NCBI GenBank assembly: GCA_002205965.3
Contig: NADL03000457.1
Location: 248,001 to 312,000, forward strand
Source: Kappaphycus alvarezii
Taxonomy: Eukaryota; Rhodophyta; Florideophyceae; Gigartinales; Solieriaceae
Direction of reading: 5' to 3'
DNA length: 64,000 bases
Position numbers and translations under genes: made by a program. Below the pieces are notes generated by a model. That model did not search any database, was not told where the DNA came from, and was given only the letters and a program-made list of their open reading frames with translations. Shown in pieces: positions 1-8,215 of the stretch; positions within the stretch are counted from its first letter, which is position 1, and every line of letters begins with the position of its first letter.

Positions 1-2067
1 GGACATTGGAGGAACACATAGCTCATTGCAAGGAAGTGTTCAGGAGAATAAAAGAATCGAAAATGAAGTTGAAGGTTACCAAGTGCAGCGTTGCCCAGTC
101 AGAAGTGAAATTGATTGGTCACATCGTTAATTCAAGTGGTGTGAAGGTGGATCCCGACAAGATCAAAGATATTGTAGAAGCTCCGGTGCCGGAAAACGTG
201 ACCGAACTCAGGAGTTTTCTGGGACTCGCGGGGTACAACCGACGTTTCATAAGGGGGTTTGCGGACAGCTCAGCAGTGTTGCACGCGGCGACGTCTGTTA
301 AGAAGGCTTTCGAGTGGACTCCGGAGATGTAAGAGGCCTTCGAATACTTGAAGGGGAAACTGACTACCCCTCCAAAATTGGCGTTCCCGGATTCCAATTC
401 TCCTTTTCTAGTGGGAACAACGCCTCTTCGACAGCCCTTGACGTTGTTCTCTCGCAGAAGAAAGAAGACGGGAAAATACATCCCATTCAGTTTGCTTCTC
501 GAACGATGACAGACCAGGAGCGCCGCTACTCCACGAGCGAACGAGAAGCACTCGCCGTGTTATTCGCTCTTAAGAAGTTTCGAGTGTACCTCCTGCCTGA
601 AAAACCCTTCGTTGTCTATACGGATCATCAAGCCCTTCAAACCGAATTCAAGAAGAAAGATATTCACGGGCGGTTGGAAAGGTGGATGGATTTGATGGCG
701 GAATACGACTTCGAGATCAAGTATCGTCCGGGACTGACAAATGGGGCGGCCGATTATCTCTCGAGAAGACCTAACAAGAAGGAAGAAAGAAGAAACGAGG
801 AAAACATAACAGAAGGATTGGTGGCGACAGTGGATTGGGCAGACCCAAAGCTGCATGGTTTGGAACTGCACTTGCTAGATATAGCACGTTTCCTAGCCAG
901 AGAAACGGTTCAAGAATCCGACCCGAAGAAGAAGGTCGCAGTCAGACGGAGCGCAAAAGGTTTCATGCTCTGGAAAGATACCCTCTTTCGTCGTGAGAAG
1001 GACGGGCTCCGTGTAGTGCCTCCGGTCAATTAGCGCTCGGAGATTCTGGCCACCTTTCCTGATGATGTTGGCCACTGGGACGTCGGTTCGACAAGAAAGT
1101 TCGTGAGGGACCGATTATGGTGGCCTGCGGTGTACCGTGATGTCACCGAGTATGTGCAAGGCTGTGATGGGTGTCAGCATGCGAGAAGGTTGCCAACGTA
1201 TCACTCGAGTTTGAGACCTCCCGCTATTGAACTCTTTGAGACCTTCTCGATGGACTTTGCTGGACCCTTCAAGCCTTCGAAGAATGGGAAGAGATTTATT
1301 CTGATCGCTGTGGGACATATGACAGGGTGGCCCATAGCCTGGGCCGCGACGGATTATACGGTTGATACGGTGATGAGGTTCATCGAGGAAGAGATTTTAT
1401 CACCGTTCGGACCGCCAAAGAGAATTGTCTCGGATAACGCGACTGCGTTTATGGCGGGAGCGGTACAAGAGTACATGAAAGAGAGGGGAGTCGAGTGGAA
1501 GGCGGTGCTTGCTTACGCGCCGATGGCAAACGGTCGCGCGAAGCCGATGGTGGGAACTATCAAGCACATGCTCAAAAGGGCTATCGTCCGCAGTGGGATA
1601 GACTGGGCAGAGGCCCTCCCCAAAGTCTTATTCGGTTACCGCAGATGCGACCGAAGCGACTCCCCTTCCCCTTTTCGACTGATGTATGGAATTAGTCCGA
1701 GGATGCTGTCCAGCGATTCGGTAGCATTTCTCAGTGACGCTGGCCCCATCATCGGCTTATAGAGACCTTAGCCGATTCGAGAACGCGGGCCGGCGTGGTG
1801 GAGAAGACCAGCGAACCCCGCAAGACGAAAGGAAAAGTCAGGAAGTTCGAAGTTGGAGATGAAGTATTGGTAGCGCACGGTGCGGCCTTCAATAAGGGGC
1901 GCAACTGGTCGGTTTTCGACTCTTATTACTATGGACCGTGCAGGTTGATGAAGGCGAACCACCCTCGCTACGAGTTACTTTCCTCCACCGGCCTCTTTAC
2001 GAGGAAGTCAATTCACGCGCGCCGGATTGTCCCGTATCAGAAGAGATCGATCCATTTATTCAATTAA
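1..2067 (+). mobile_element. Ty3/gypsy pol fragment (RT end, RNase H, integrase)
   Basis: The region encodes, in order, the end of a reverse transcriptase (connection segment with the SFLGLAGYNRRFI motif), RNase H (VYTDHQAL; AADYLSRR), an integrase zinc region (CDGCQHARR), an integrase core (FSMDFAGPF, VSDNATAF, then a TIKHM helix) and a GPY/F-like tail (YYGPCRLM, RRIVPYQK). This order RT-RNase H-integrase is that of Ty3/gypsy. It enters from the left edge, so gag, protease and the 5' LTR lie outside. It is related to, but clearly diverged from, the Ty3 copies further right. The reading is broken about three times, so it is a fossil. No LTR could be identified downstream; a minus-strand ORF abuts and slightly overlaps its end. 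Confidence 0.9.
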
Positions 2068-3487
2068 GGAAGAAAAGAAATTCGAGGACATGAGAGAAAA
2101 AGAGGCAAGAATCGAGTGGATTGCTGCGATGAAAGCGAAGAACGCATGATAGAAGGCTAAGTACCGAAGAGGCACACAGAGAAATCGTAAGCATTGTGAG
2201 TGAAGTCTTGAATCTTGAGCAACTAGGGAGCGGCGTTGCTGCCTCCCTGGTTCTCCCTAATCCTCCTCTCGCGCTTCCGGACGGACAGGGAGTTGAGACC
2301 AGGGCGCCGCTTCCTGCGCTTTCCTGGATAGCGAGCGCCGCCCTCCGAACCTCTAGGATGGAAATGATTGTAGAATTATTACCGACGCATTCACGGAAAG
2401 GTTGAGAGGAGAGGTCCAAAGCAAAGCGCTCACATGGGTCCCGTATCTGGCCCGTCTCGTTGTTCATGGTGACACAGTGATGGAAACCATGGGAACCCTG
2501 GATCGTCACGGCGTAGACACCACTAGGAAGAGCCAAGGTCTCCTTGATGCTCGGGTTGAGACGAAAGATTTGATGGAGAATGAACGAGCGTGAAGGCGCA
2601 TGCTTCTGGGCGTCCCTCAGGCTCCTGATGCGACCCCGACGTGTGACATCGGCCTTCAAAGCTCGATCGTTACCCTCATAGTACTCCATACACTCTTGTC
2701 CGACGGGAGGGGCACCCAACTGCCAAAGAGCATTGGAGATTGAGAAACCGATGCATAAGTCAGTATCATCACGGAATACCACATCAGTGCGAGGAGAGGC
2801 CAAGAGAGAATCAGGGGAAGCACGGGGCTCCCTGGAACGAGCTGATGACAACTTGAGATAACGACCAGGATGAAGTTGGCACCACCTGTGGACGCGCGAA
2901 ACAGCACTGAGTCGACCTTCACACCTTAAAGAGAACCGGGCATGACGGGAGATGGAGTGACCGTCTGGCTCTTGGGGGCCGGAGAATGCGAGAGTGTAGA
3001 GCAAAACCGAGTGCTCATTTCCCGTTTCCGTGTCGACTGCTCCATAAGTCTGGGTGTCGTCGTCCCAGGGGACCGTGCTGATAATCCAATCCTCATCCCG
3101 TACTCCATCGTACACGCGCCGATCGTGCTGGGATTCCGTGAGACCGAATTGAAAAGAATCCTCCCGAGTGACTTCGTCACCAACGCAGTGAATCACGTAA
3201 TATGTGATGTGGGTCCCGAAGAGATCGAGGAACTCCTGACGAGAGACGCGGTATGGATGTATTCCACAGGCGTCGGTGTAGATGACGAAAGGGTTCCGCT
3301 CCTCCCCGCCGAGGAAAAGCACCTTCCTGATGTCGGCACACTCCGACAATAACCGCATCAAATTCGCTCTAGCCACCGGAGGAGGCCCCTTTGCATCGCG
3401 GGCGACTCGCGCCGCCTTAGTGGCGATATTCTTGCAAAGTGCACGGCCACCGGTGCTCAAACGAGCAAGCTGCTTCGTTCGAGCCAT
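2060..3487 (-). CDS. histone H3 tail-like N-terminus fused to a possible papain-fold cysteine peptidase
   Basis: An uninterrupted 475-codon ORF opens with ATG then ARTKQLARLSTGG, continuing with IATKAAR near residues 21-27. This follows the histone H3 tail residue for residue: R2, K4, Q5, R8, S10, T11, G12, G13, K18, A21-T22-K23 and R26 are kept, while positions 9, 14 and 27 are L, R and V instead of Lys. No histone fold follows. Residues 45-180 are unrecognised. Residues 243-260 (DLCIGFSISNALWQLG) with C245, then GFHHC (H336/H337) and QIRDP (D350), resemble the Cys-His-Asp order of papain-like (clan CA) peptidases; this is inference from motif order. Residues 430-450 are hydrophobic and might be a membrane segment. 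It converges on, and overlaps by 8 bp, the Ty3 pol end, so it could be an antisense gene of that element or a host gene. Confidence 0.7.
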   Translation of the reverse strand: MARTKQLARLSTGGRALCKNIATKAARVARDAKGPPPVARANLMRLLSECADIRKVLFLGGEERNPFVIYTDACGIHPYRVSRQEFLDLFGTHITYYVIHCVGDEVTREDSFQFGLTESQHDRRVYDGVRDEDWIISTVPWDDDTQTYGAVDTETGNEHSVLLYTLAFSGPQEPDGHSISRHARFSLRCEGRLSAVSRVHRWCQLHPGRYLKLSSARSREPRASPDSLLASPRTDVVFRDDTDLCIGFSISNALWQLGAPPVGQECMEYYEGNDRALKADVTRRGRIRSLRDAQKHAPSRSFILHQIFRLNPSIKETLALPSGVYAVTIQGSHGFHHCVTMNNETGQIRDPCERFALDLSSQPFRECVGNNSTIISILEVRRAALAIQESAGSGALVSTPCPSGSARGGLGRTREAATPLPSCSRFKTSLTMLTISLCASSVLSLLSCVLRFHRSNPLDSCLFFSHVLEFLFFLN

Positions 3488-3941
3488 GGAAAAAAAGGGG
3501 AAAGAGAAGGAAGGAGTTGTGAAGGGGTTATGCGTTCAAGGCGGTGCAGAACGGGGGGAGTTGCAGAGAAGAAAGATGGTTCAAGATAAGTTCCGGACGT
3601 TCGCGAATTTCGAGGGCAGCGGGGGAGAGCTCAACAGTGCGCGGTTGTTGGAGACGAGAGGTTGAGATGATGGAACGGGTTGACAGAGTCTGGAGGAATT
3701 GGGACCTCCGGGCGTATACTGGCCGTTTGGCGGCACCTCAGTCGTTCGCCCGACGGAAGTTGAAGGGTTGATTAGGCTGATAAGTTGAGTAGGGCGAGTA
3801 GGGACTGAGGTCGGTAGAATGGATGGTGGGCGATTCGGGCATGGGGTGGTAATGAGGGGGCCCCCTAGGTGAGAGCGAAGCTGAGCTGGAAGTCCGTTAT
3901 TATCGTTGTGGCGCCCGTGGCCCACAATCAGTGGGGGGCTT
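3488..3941. other. no gene seen; upstream region of the H3-tail ORF and LINE junction
   Basis: This stretch is purine-rich on the plus strand close to the H3-tail ORF start and then becomes mixed. No LTR of the left Ty3 element and no recognisable coding domain was seen. The LINE leader begins somewhere near its right end. Confidence 0.5.
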
Positions 3942-4144
3942 GTCGCGCGATATTTGTGTCGCGCGACGGTCAGGGTCGTTGGTTGATTGGCCCAGTGTGC
4001 TCGTACAGTATACAGTACTACTGTACACTGTACGAGCGGGAAGTGGGCACGTACAGTGTACAGTAGTAGTGTACACTGTACTTGCACGTTCATGAGTAGA
4101 AATCCCAGACCGGCCGCCCTATAAGATGACGCGAGGGCGGCCGG
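3942..4144 (+). repeat. row of four inverted repeats in the LINE 5' leader
   Basis: Four hairpins lie in a row. GTCGCGCGA (3942-3950) pairs with 3959-3967. Arms of 19 bp with one mismatch span 3999-4037, starting GCTCGTACAGT. A perfect 12-bp pair, GTACAGTGTACA and its complement, spans 4051-4081. A perfect 11-bp GC-rich pair, CCGGCCGCCCT (4110-4120) with 4134-4144, encloses the start codon at 4126. Such a leader could be promoter architecture or an RNA structure used in translation; that is inference. Confidence 0.85.
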
Positions 4145-4905
4145 AGTACGGGGGAAGGAGAGGTAGGTTCCGCTTGGCCGCGAGAGAGAGAAGAGGACAG
4201 AGTAAACACAAAACAAGCATTTCACCCCTGGAACAATCTCAAGTAGAACATGTACCCCACCTAGAGCATATGCCAGTCGAGCGAAACAATGGCAATTGGT
4301 TTTCAGAGCACACGCTAGCAGGCCCCACCTCAACAAGTCCACTACCACATCCGGAGGTTTGTCCACTCTGCCCAACCCCAAAAACACGAATGCGAACAGT
4401 CGCCAACCTGCTGGCACATCTTCGTCACACGCACCGCGCCGGATCTAAGCAAGGACAGCCAAAACTGCATCAGCACAGTAAGCTCAAGAGGTACATCGCA
4501 CAGGTGGGTTATTGGTACTGTGCTTGCCACAACCAGTACATCGGCTCCAAGGTTTCCGGGCCGAGGGATAACGGCCTCTTCGAGTTTTCATACTCGAAAT
4601 GCCCAAAATGCACAGTCAACACGGCACCAAAGCAGTACACGCCACTGGACAACACACAACTCCGCAGCCTCGTACCAACGACAGTACCCTCCACGGTACC
4701 TGTTTCAGACGAGCCAGCCCCGCCAGCACCAAATAAGGCTTCCGCAGACAGCATTATCCCCAACATTTCTAGCGCTGAGGCACCTCTGACAACTGCGACG
4801 AACACCAGGTCTACTTCTCGACCCACACCGGACAATCCCGCGCCTCAGGGGCCTGCCGCAGAAATCCAAAACCCCTCAAGCAACCACGCGCAACCGTTGC
4901 CCTGA
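4126..4905 (+). CDS. LINE ORF, N-terminal zinc-finger region
   Basis: This 259-codon frame begins at an ATG inside a hairpin loop. The N-terminus is Arg/Gly-rich (RGRPEYGGRRGRFR). A C2H2-like finger follows, starting CPLC and ending HLRHTH, then a CxC...CPKC cysteine pair, and a Pro/Ser/Thr-rich linker. N-terminal C2H2 fingers that bind target DNA are usual in R2-type LINEs. The frame ends at TGA 4903-4905 but the same frame stays open to 5398, so the stop is most likely a lesion in this copy. A hydrophobic or signal segment is not seen; the protein would work in the nucleus as part of the target-primed reverse-transcription complex. Confidence 0.75.
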   Translation: MTRGRPEYGGRRGRFRLAARERRGQSKHKTSISPLEQSQVEHVPHLEHMPVERNNGNWFSEHTLAGPTSTSPLPHPEVCPLCPTPKTRMRTVANLLAHLRHTHRAGSKQGQPKLHQHSKLKRYIAQVGYWYCACHNQYIGSKVSGPRDNGLFEFSYSKCPKCTVNTAPKQYTPLDNTQLRSLVPTTVPSTVPVSDEPAPPAPNKASADSIIPNISSAEAPLTTATNTRSTSRPTPDNPAPQGPAAEIQNPSSNHAQPLP

Positions 4906-5398
4906 GCTGATCAGGTTTTCACAATCCACATACCGGTGATTTGTCATATCCCGACACGGTTCCGGCCTGCCCTCAGTGAACTTCTCTCAAAAGCTCTACA
5001 AGAAGCTGCACATGCGTGTAACGCGGGACAGGACGGCGCGTCGGATGCACTAAGCAAAGTCTTTCTCTTCCTTTCAGTAATGTTCTGTAACACATCGGGT
5101 TGGCAACTCCCAAACGACGATGGCGACGCAAGCGCTCACACCAATGCAGAAATATTCAGGGAACAGATAAGACTATGGAACGCGGGACAATACGATACCC
5201 TCTGGCAAGCAGCGCTTGCCCAGTGCACCTACAGGGCCTCAAAAAAGCTGTCACGGTCAGAACAAAAGCCGGCCAACATCAGACGAGCGTTGAGCCTTGC
5301 CAGAGAGGGCGCTTACGGAAAGGCGGCGCAAGCACTAAACTCACTCGGCGCCCTCCCGGCAACACAAGCCGTATCTGACGCACTCCGTGGAAAACACC
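4906..5398 (+). pseudogene. LINE ORF, segment between zinc fingers and reverse transcriptase
   Basis: This continues the preceding frame after TGA 4903-4905. Its closing motif, with AREGAYGKAAQALNSLG followed by a VSDALRGKHP-type end, is the helical segment typically just upstream of the reverse transcriptase in this LINE group. The Ty3-1 5' LTR cuts it after the codon for His in GKH. The next LINE residues (PQVTLVAHGP) resume at 12890 in the correct phase. Confidence 0.8.
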
Positions 5399-5802
5399 TG
5401 ATGTGCACAAATTCGCACACGAAAAACTCTAGATGAGGACCATAATTGTATACAGTATTGGAACTGGGAAGATATTTTTACAGTTTTTGAATTTGCAAGA
5501 TATTTTTAATTTGGGTGAGTGTGGCAAATTCATCGGTTGATTTTTTATTTTAGGACACGCTGTCATAGTGGATGTCAGTACAGTTCTAGGTTGTGGGTGA
5601 TACTACGAGTGACTCTGAAAGGTCTATATAATGGCCACATCAATTCCCACCCCTGGCCGATGGGTGGCTGGCATGGGTATGGCACCTAGATATTTACCTT
5701 GAGGAAATATCTTCTAATGGTCTCTCTGGTTCACACGATTCCCGTGAATGCATTTTATGGTTATTAGTCTGTTTGTTTGAAGACTTTTAGGATAGCCAAA
5801 AG

Positions 5803-5812
5803 TCTATATAAG
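5803..5812 (+). promoter_or_regulatory. conserved TATA box of the Ty3 LTR
   Basis: AGTCTATATAAGCCGAGTAA is shared, with few changes, by the Ty3-related LTRs at 5399, 12161, 20050, 26060 and the partial copy ending at 30247, although their upstream halves differ. This marks the core promoter. A second TATA-like box near 5622 is shared only by some copies. Confidence 0.7.
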
Positions 5813-5846
5813 CCGAGTAAACTGCTTCCTCTAGTGGAGGTCAAGA

Positions 5847-5903
5847 AAGTTGGCAGACAACTTCAGGTCAAGCTCCGAGTAGTAGGAAGTTGAGAGTCAA
5901 CTT
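5847..5903 (+). other. paired hairpins in the R/U5 part of the Ty3 LTR
   Basis: AAGTTG-GCAGA-CAACTT (5847-5863) and AAGTTGA-GAG-TCAACTT (5887-5903) form two perfect hairpins 23 bp apart, just downstream of the TATA box. In the Ty3-2 LTR the first becomes AAGTTT-GCAGA-AAACTT (20498-20514): the closing pair changes from G-C to T-A and the loop stays. The second keeps a 7-bp stem with another loop (20538-20554). Confidence 0.7.
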
Positions 5904-6206
5904 CAGATCCTAGAAAACTTTTTCCTAAGCTGGTCGCAGAGCATCAGTGGTAGACCCTGCCCCTTTTATACTTGCTTGTAGCCCTCTCAACTCTCTCCCA
6001 TATACACTCCTTTTTATTTGTTCAACTATACCACGGTAGCACTTTTGTCGCTCGCAACACCTCCGTCTTGGGGTAGTTGGTTCTAAGTATCTCTTCTCCC
6101 GACGATTTACCCCTATCATTTGGTACTCTTGTGGAGGGGGTTGCACCCGAGGTATTCGAGTTGAGCAGTCTTAGGGAACCATTGAGGGGATTTCTTTTCT
6201 GTAATC

Positions 6207-7133
6207 ATGGATCTCAACGCTGCTCGTATAACGTTCACAGGGGGCAAGAATGAAGACGTTGAGGAGTTTCTCTATACATATGTCAACGTTGTGATGCGTG
6301 AGAAGAGCGATGAAGAGAAGGCCGAAAGTATCTTCGCCTATCTTCATGGTGACGCAAAGCACAAATATAAGGCCAAGTTTATCAACGGGTGGTCTCTTAA
6401 CGGGAATGGGCGTAACTTCGGTGAGGTATGTGAGTGGCTTGTGAAAGAATATGCTAAGCAGGTAGAACCAGATGAGATGATTCGTACCGCCATAGAGGCC
6501 CGGCTCAACTTCGACGATTTGTTAAGCTCATTGGTATACTTGTGTGATCTCTATGAAAAGGCTGGGTTCAACGCCCAAGCCAAGTACGGAATGCTGCGTA
6601 AGGCGGCGATGGGGGATAAGCGGCTCTCCGATTTCCTCCTCATCAAGGGCCCTCACACTTTTAATGAACTGAAGGGTACCATAGTAGAATTTGTCAAAAA
6701 TTCGGAGACGTTTCAGTCACTGAGTGAGGTACCGAGGGAAACCCGCACATCGGTGTCTATCGTACATCCTGAAAAGAATTATCAAAGGCCAGCGACTAGC
6801 GCAGCAGCATTGGAATCAGTCAGGAGCGATGTCAAAAACTTGGAAGAAAGGTTGGAAACCCGATTCGATAATCGACTTGACATGATAACCTCGCAGTTGG
6901 AAAGCCTTACTCTTACCATTAAGAAGAACCAGTCTGGGGCCCCAAGGCCGCAGAAGTCTGTTCCTACTGTCACAAGCCTGGACACTTTGCAAATAGGTGT
7001 CCTGATAATCCACATAGAAACACTCGTTGTGGAAAGTGCGGTCGTTACGGGCATCATGAAAGTAACTGCTGGTCTAAAGACAACAGAAGAGCAAATTTAT
7101 CGGACGCGAGGAGTGAGTCAGGACCAGAGATGA
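6207..7133 (+). CDS. gag: Ty3-1 gag-like frame
   Basis: The ATG at 6207 opens a 308-codon frame beginning MDLNAARITFTGGKNEDVEEF. Residues 1-170 are the helical capsid-like gag region and residues 195-240 a likely coiled coil. The Ty3-2 copy at 20859-21780 shows that the family carries two CCHC zinc knuckles (CFYCHKPGHFANRC and CGKCGRYGHHESNC) after the coiled coil, which bind RNA. Gag would form the cytoplasmic virus-like particle. The copy is a fossil with a break toward its end. Confidence 0.85.
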   Translation: MDLNAARITFTGGKNEDVEEFLYTYVNVVMREKSDEEKAESIFAYLHGDAKHKYKAKFINGWSLNGNGRNFGEVCEWLVKEYAKQVEPDEMIRTAIEARLNFDDLLSSLVYLCDLYEKAGFNAQAKYGMLRKAAMGDKRLSDFLLIKGPHTFNELKGTIVEFVKNSETFQSLSEVPRETRTSVSIVHPEKNYQRPATSAAALESVRSDVKNLEERLETRFDNRLDMITSQLESLTLTIKKNQSGAPRPQKSVPTVTSLDTLQIGVLIIHIETLVVESAVVTGIMKVTAGLKTTEEQIYRTRGVSQDQR

Positions 7134-8215
7134 AAATCTTACAAAACAGGAAGGATCAAAGGTTGGCGGATGCCGGTAACGTATCCATCGCTGAAGAAAT
7201 CAGTCAAGTTAATGTGACAAAAAGGGATGGGGAAGGGAACGTTTTGTCGAAAAAACCTAGGCTAGATTATGGAATGCTGGAGCATATCCCAGCACCTGTA
7301 CCTCCTCGAACCAAGAGGCTTGATCAAGTTGTTCCAGGGGTGGGAAACACTTCGGCCAAGAAGACGAGAAAGAGTAAGAAATTTAAGAGTATCCCGAAGG
7401 ACGTACTAGAATATGTGAAGAAGTACAATTTGGTGGCTGAGCTTGCATCGGCCCCAACTGGGATAACGTTTGGTCAACTTTTGAGGGGCGACGCAGAGGA
7501 TGCGAGAAAAGAACTCAAAAAAATTATCAGGTCTAATAAGTCCGCTAAGGGTAAGAAACTGTTTCTTCAATCGGCCTCGACAGCACCAAGACGTCTTAAA
7601 CTAGTACCAGTCAAAGTATTGGGAATGCAAACCCAAGCTCTTTTCGATTCGGGCGCTGTTCCAAACCTTATCTCAGAAACTTTGGTGACAGATTTAGGTC
7701 TCGAAATTATTCCAACTACTCGAAGAATAACTGTGGCGGATGGAACCGTCTCAAAATGCATGGGCACTGTTAACAAGGTTTCCGTGTTCTTTGGGGACTC
7801 TAAAGTTGATGTAGACTTTCTCGTCATGCCGGAGCTCCCTTTCGATGCAATCATTGGCTGTCCTACCATGGAAAGACTAGGGACCTGCATTGACTTGGGC
7901 AACCAAATCGTTTCAGTTAATGTTGACGGCAGAAACGTGAAGATGCCCCTGGATTTCGACAAAAGCACACATCCGGAAGATCTAAGAGAGACGGACAGTG
8001 AAGATTTCACTTCTAGCTATGACAGCGAAGATTCCGAACCAACTAACACTTTCGGAAGTGAGAAAGGGTACGCTCGGGGGACAATGAACATGACATGGGA
8101 CGATTATGATTCTGGGTTTGAAACAGATGAAGAATGGAATTCTAGGGTAGGTTTGACACCTGAATGTGTTTCTTTTTGCGATAATATCGAATCAAAGGAC
8201 GGAATTCGGGCATGA
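7130..8215 (+). CDS. pro: Ty3-1 protease and linker frame
   Basis: The frame overlaps the end of the gag frame. Its first half is a basic linker. It then shows an aspartic protease: ALFDSGAVPNLIS with the DSG active site, and later LPFDAIIGCPTM, the hydrophobic-hydrophobic-Gly motif. An acidic Ser/Asp-rich tract (DSEDFTSSYDSEDSE) follows. The protease cuts gag and pol in the particle. The same region in Ty3-2 is interrupted by a solo copia LTR. Confidence 0.88.
   Translation: MKILQNRKDQRLADAGNVSIAEEISQVNVTKRDGEGNVLSKKPRLDYGMLEHIPAPVPPRTKRLDQVVPGVGNTSAKKTRKSKKFKSIPKDVLEYVKKYNLVAELASAPTGITFGQLLRGDAEDARKELKKIIRSNKSAKGKKLFLQSASTAPRRLKLVPVKVLGMQTQALFDSGAVPNLISETLVTDLGLEIIPTTRRITVADGTVSKCMGTVNKVSVFFGDSKVDVDFLVMPELPFDAIIGCPTMERLGTCIDLGNQIVSVNVDGRNVKMPLDFDKSTHPEDLRETDSEDFTSSYDSEDSEPTNTFGSEKGYARGTMNMTWDDYDSGFETDEEWNSRVGLTPECVSFCDNIESKDGIRA

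Larger units (their letters stand above)
5399..6125 (+). repeat. Ty3-1 5' LTR
   Basis: The LTR begins TGATGTGCAC and ends near TATCATTTGGTA. Its partner is 12161-12885. It has two TATA-like boxes, TCTATATAATGG near 5622 and TCTATATAAG near 5803. The last base pair of the LTR is uncertain by one or two positions. The tRNA used for priming could not be recognised. Confidence 0.9.

Noticed and set aside
2060-3487. A histone H3 gene
   Set aside because: Only the tail matches; no histone fold (no alpha-N, alpha-1 to alpha-3 helices) follows.
3581-4417. 278-codon minus-strand ORF across the LINE leader
   Set aside because: It runs over the palindromes and the antisense of the LINE coding start; translation is low in domain signal.
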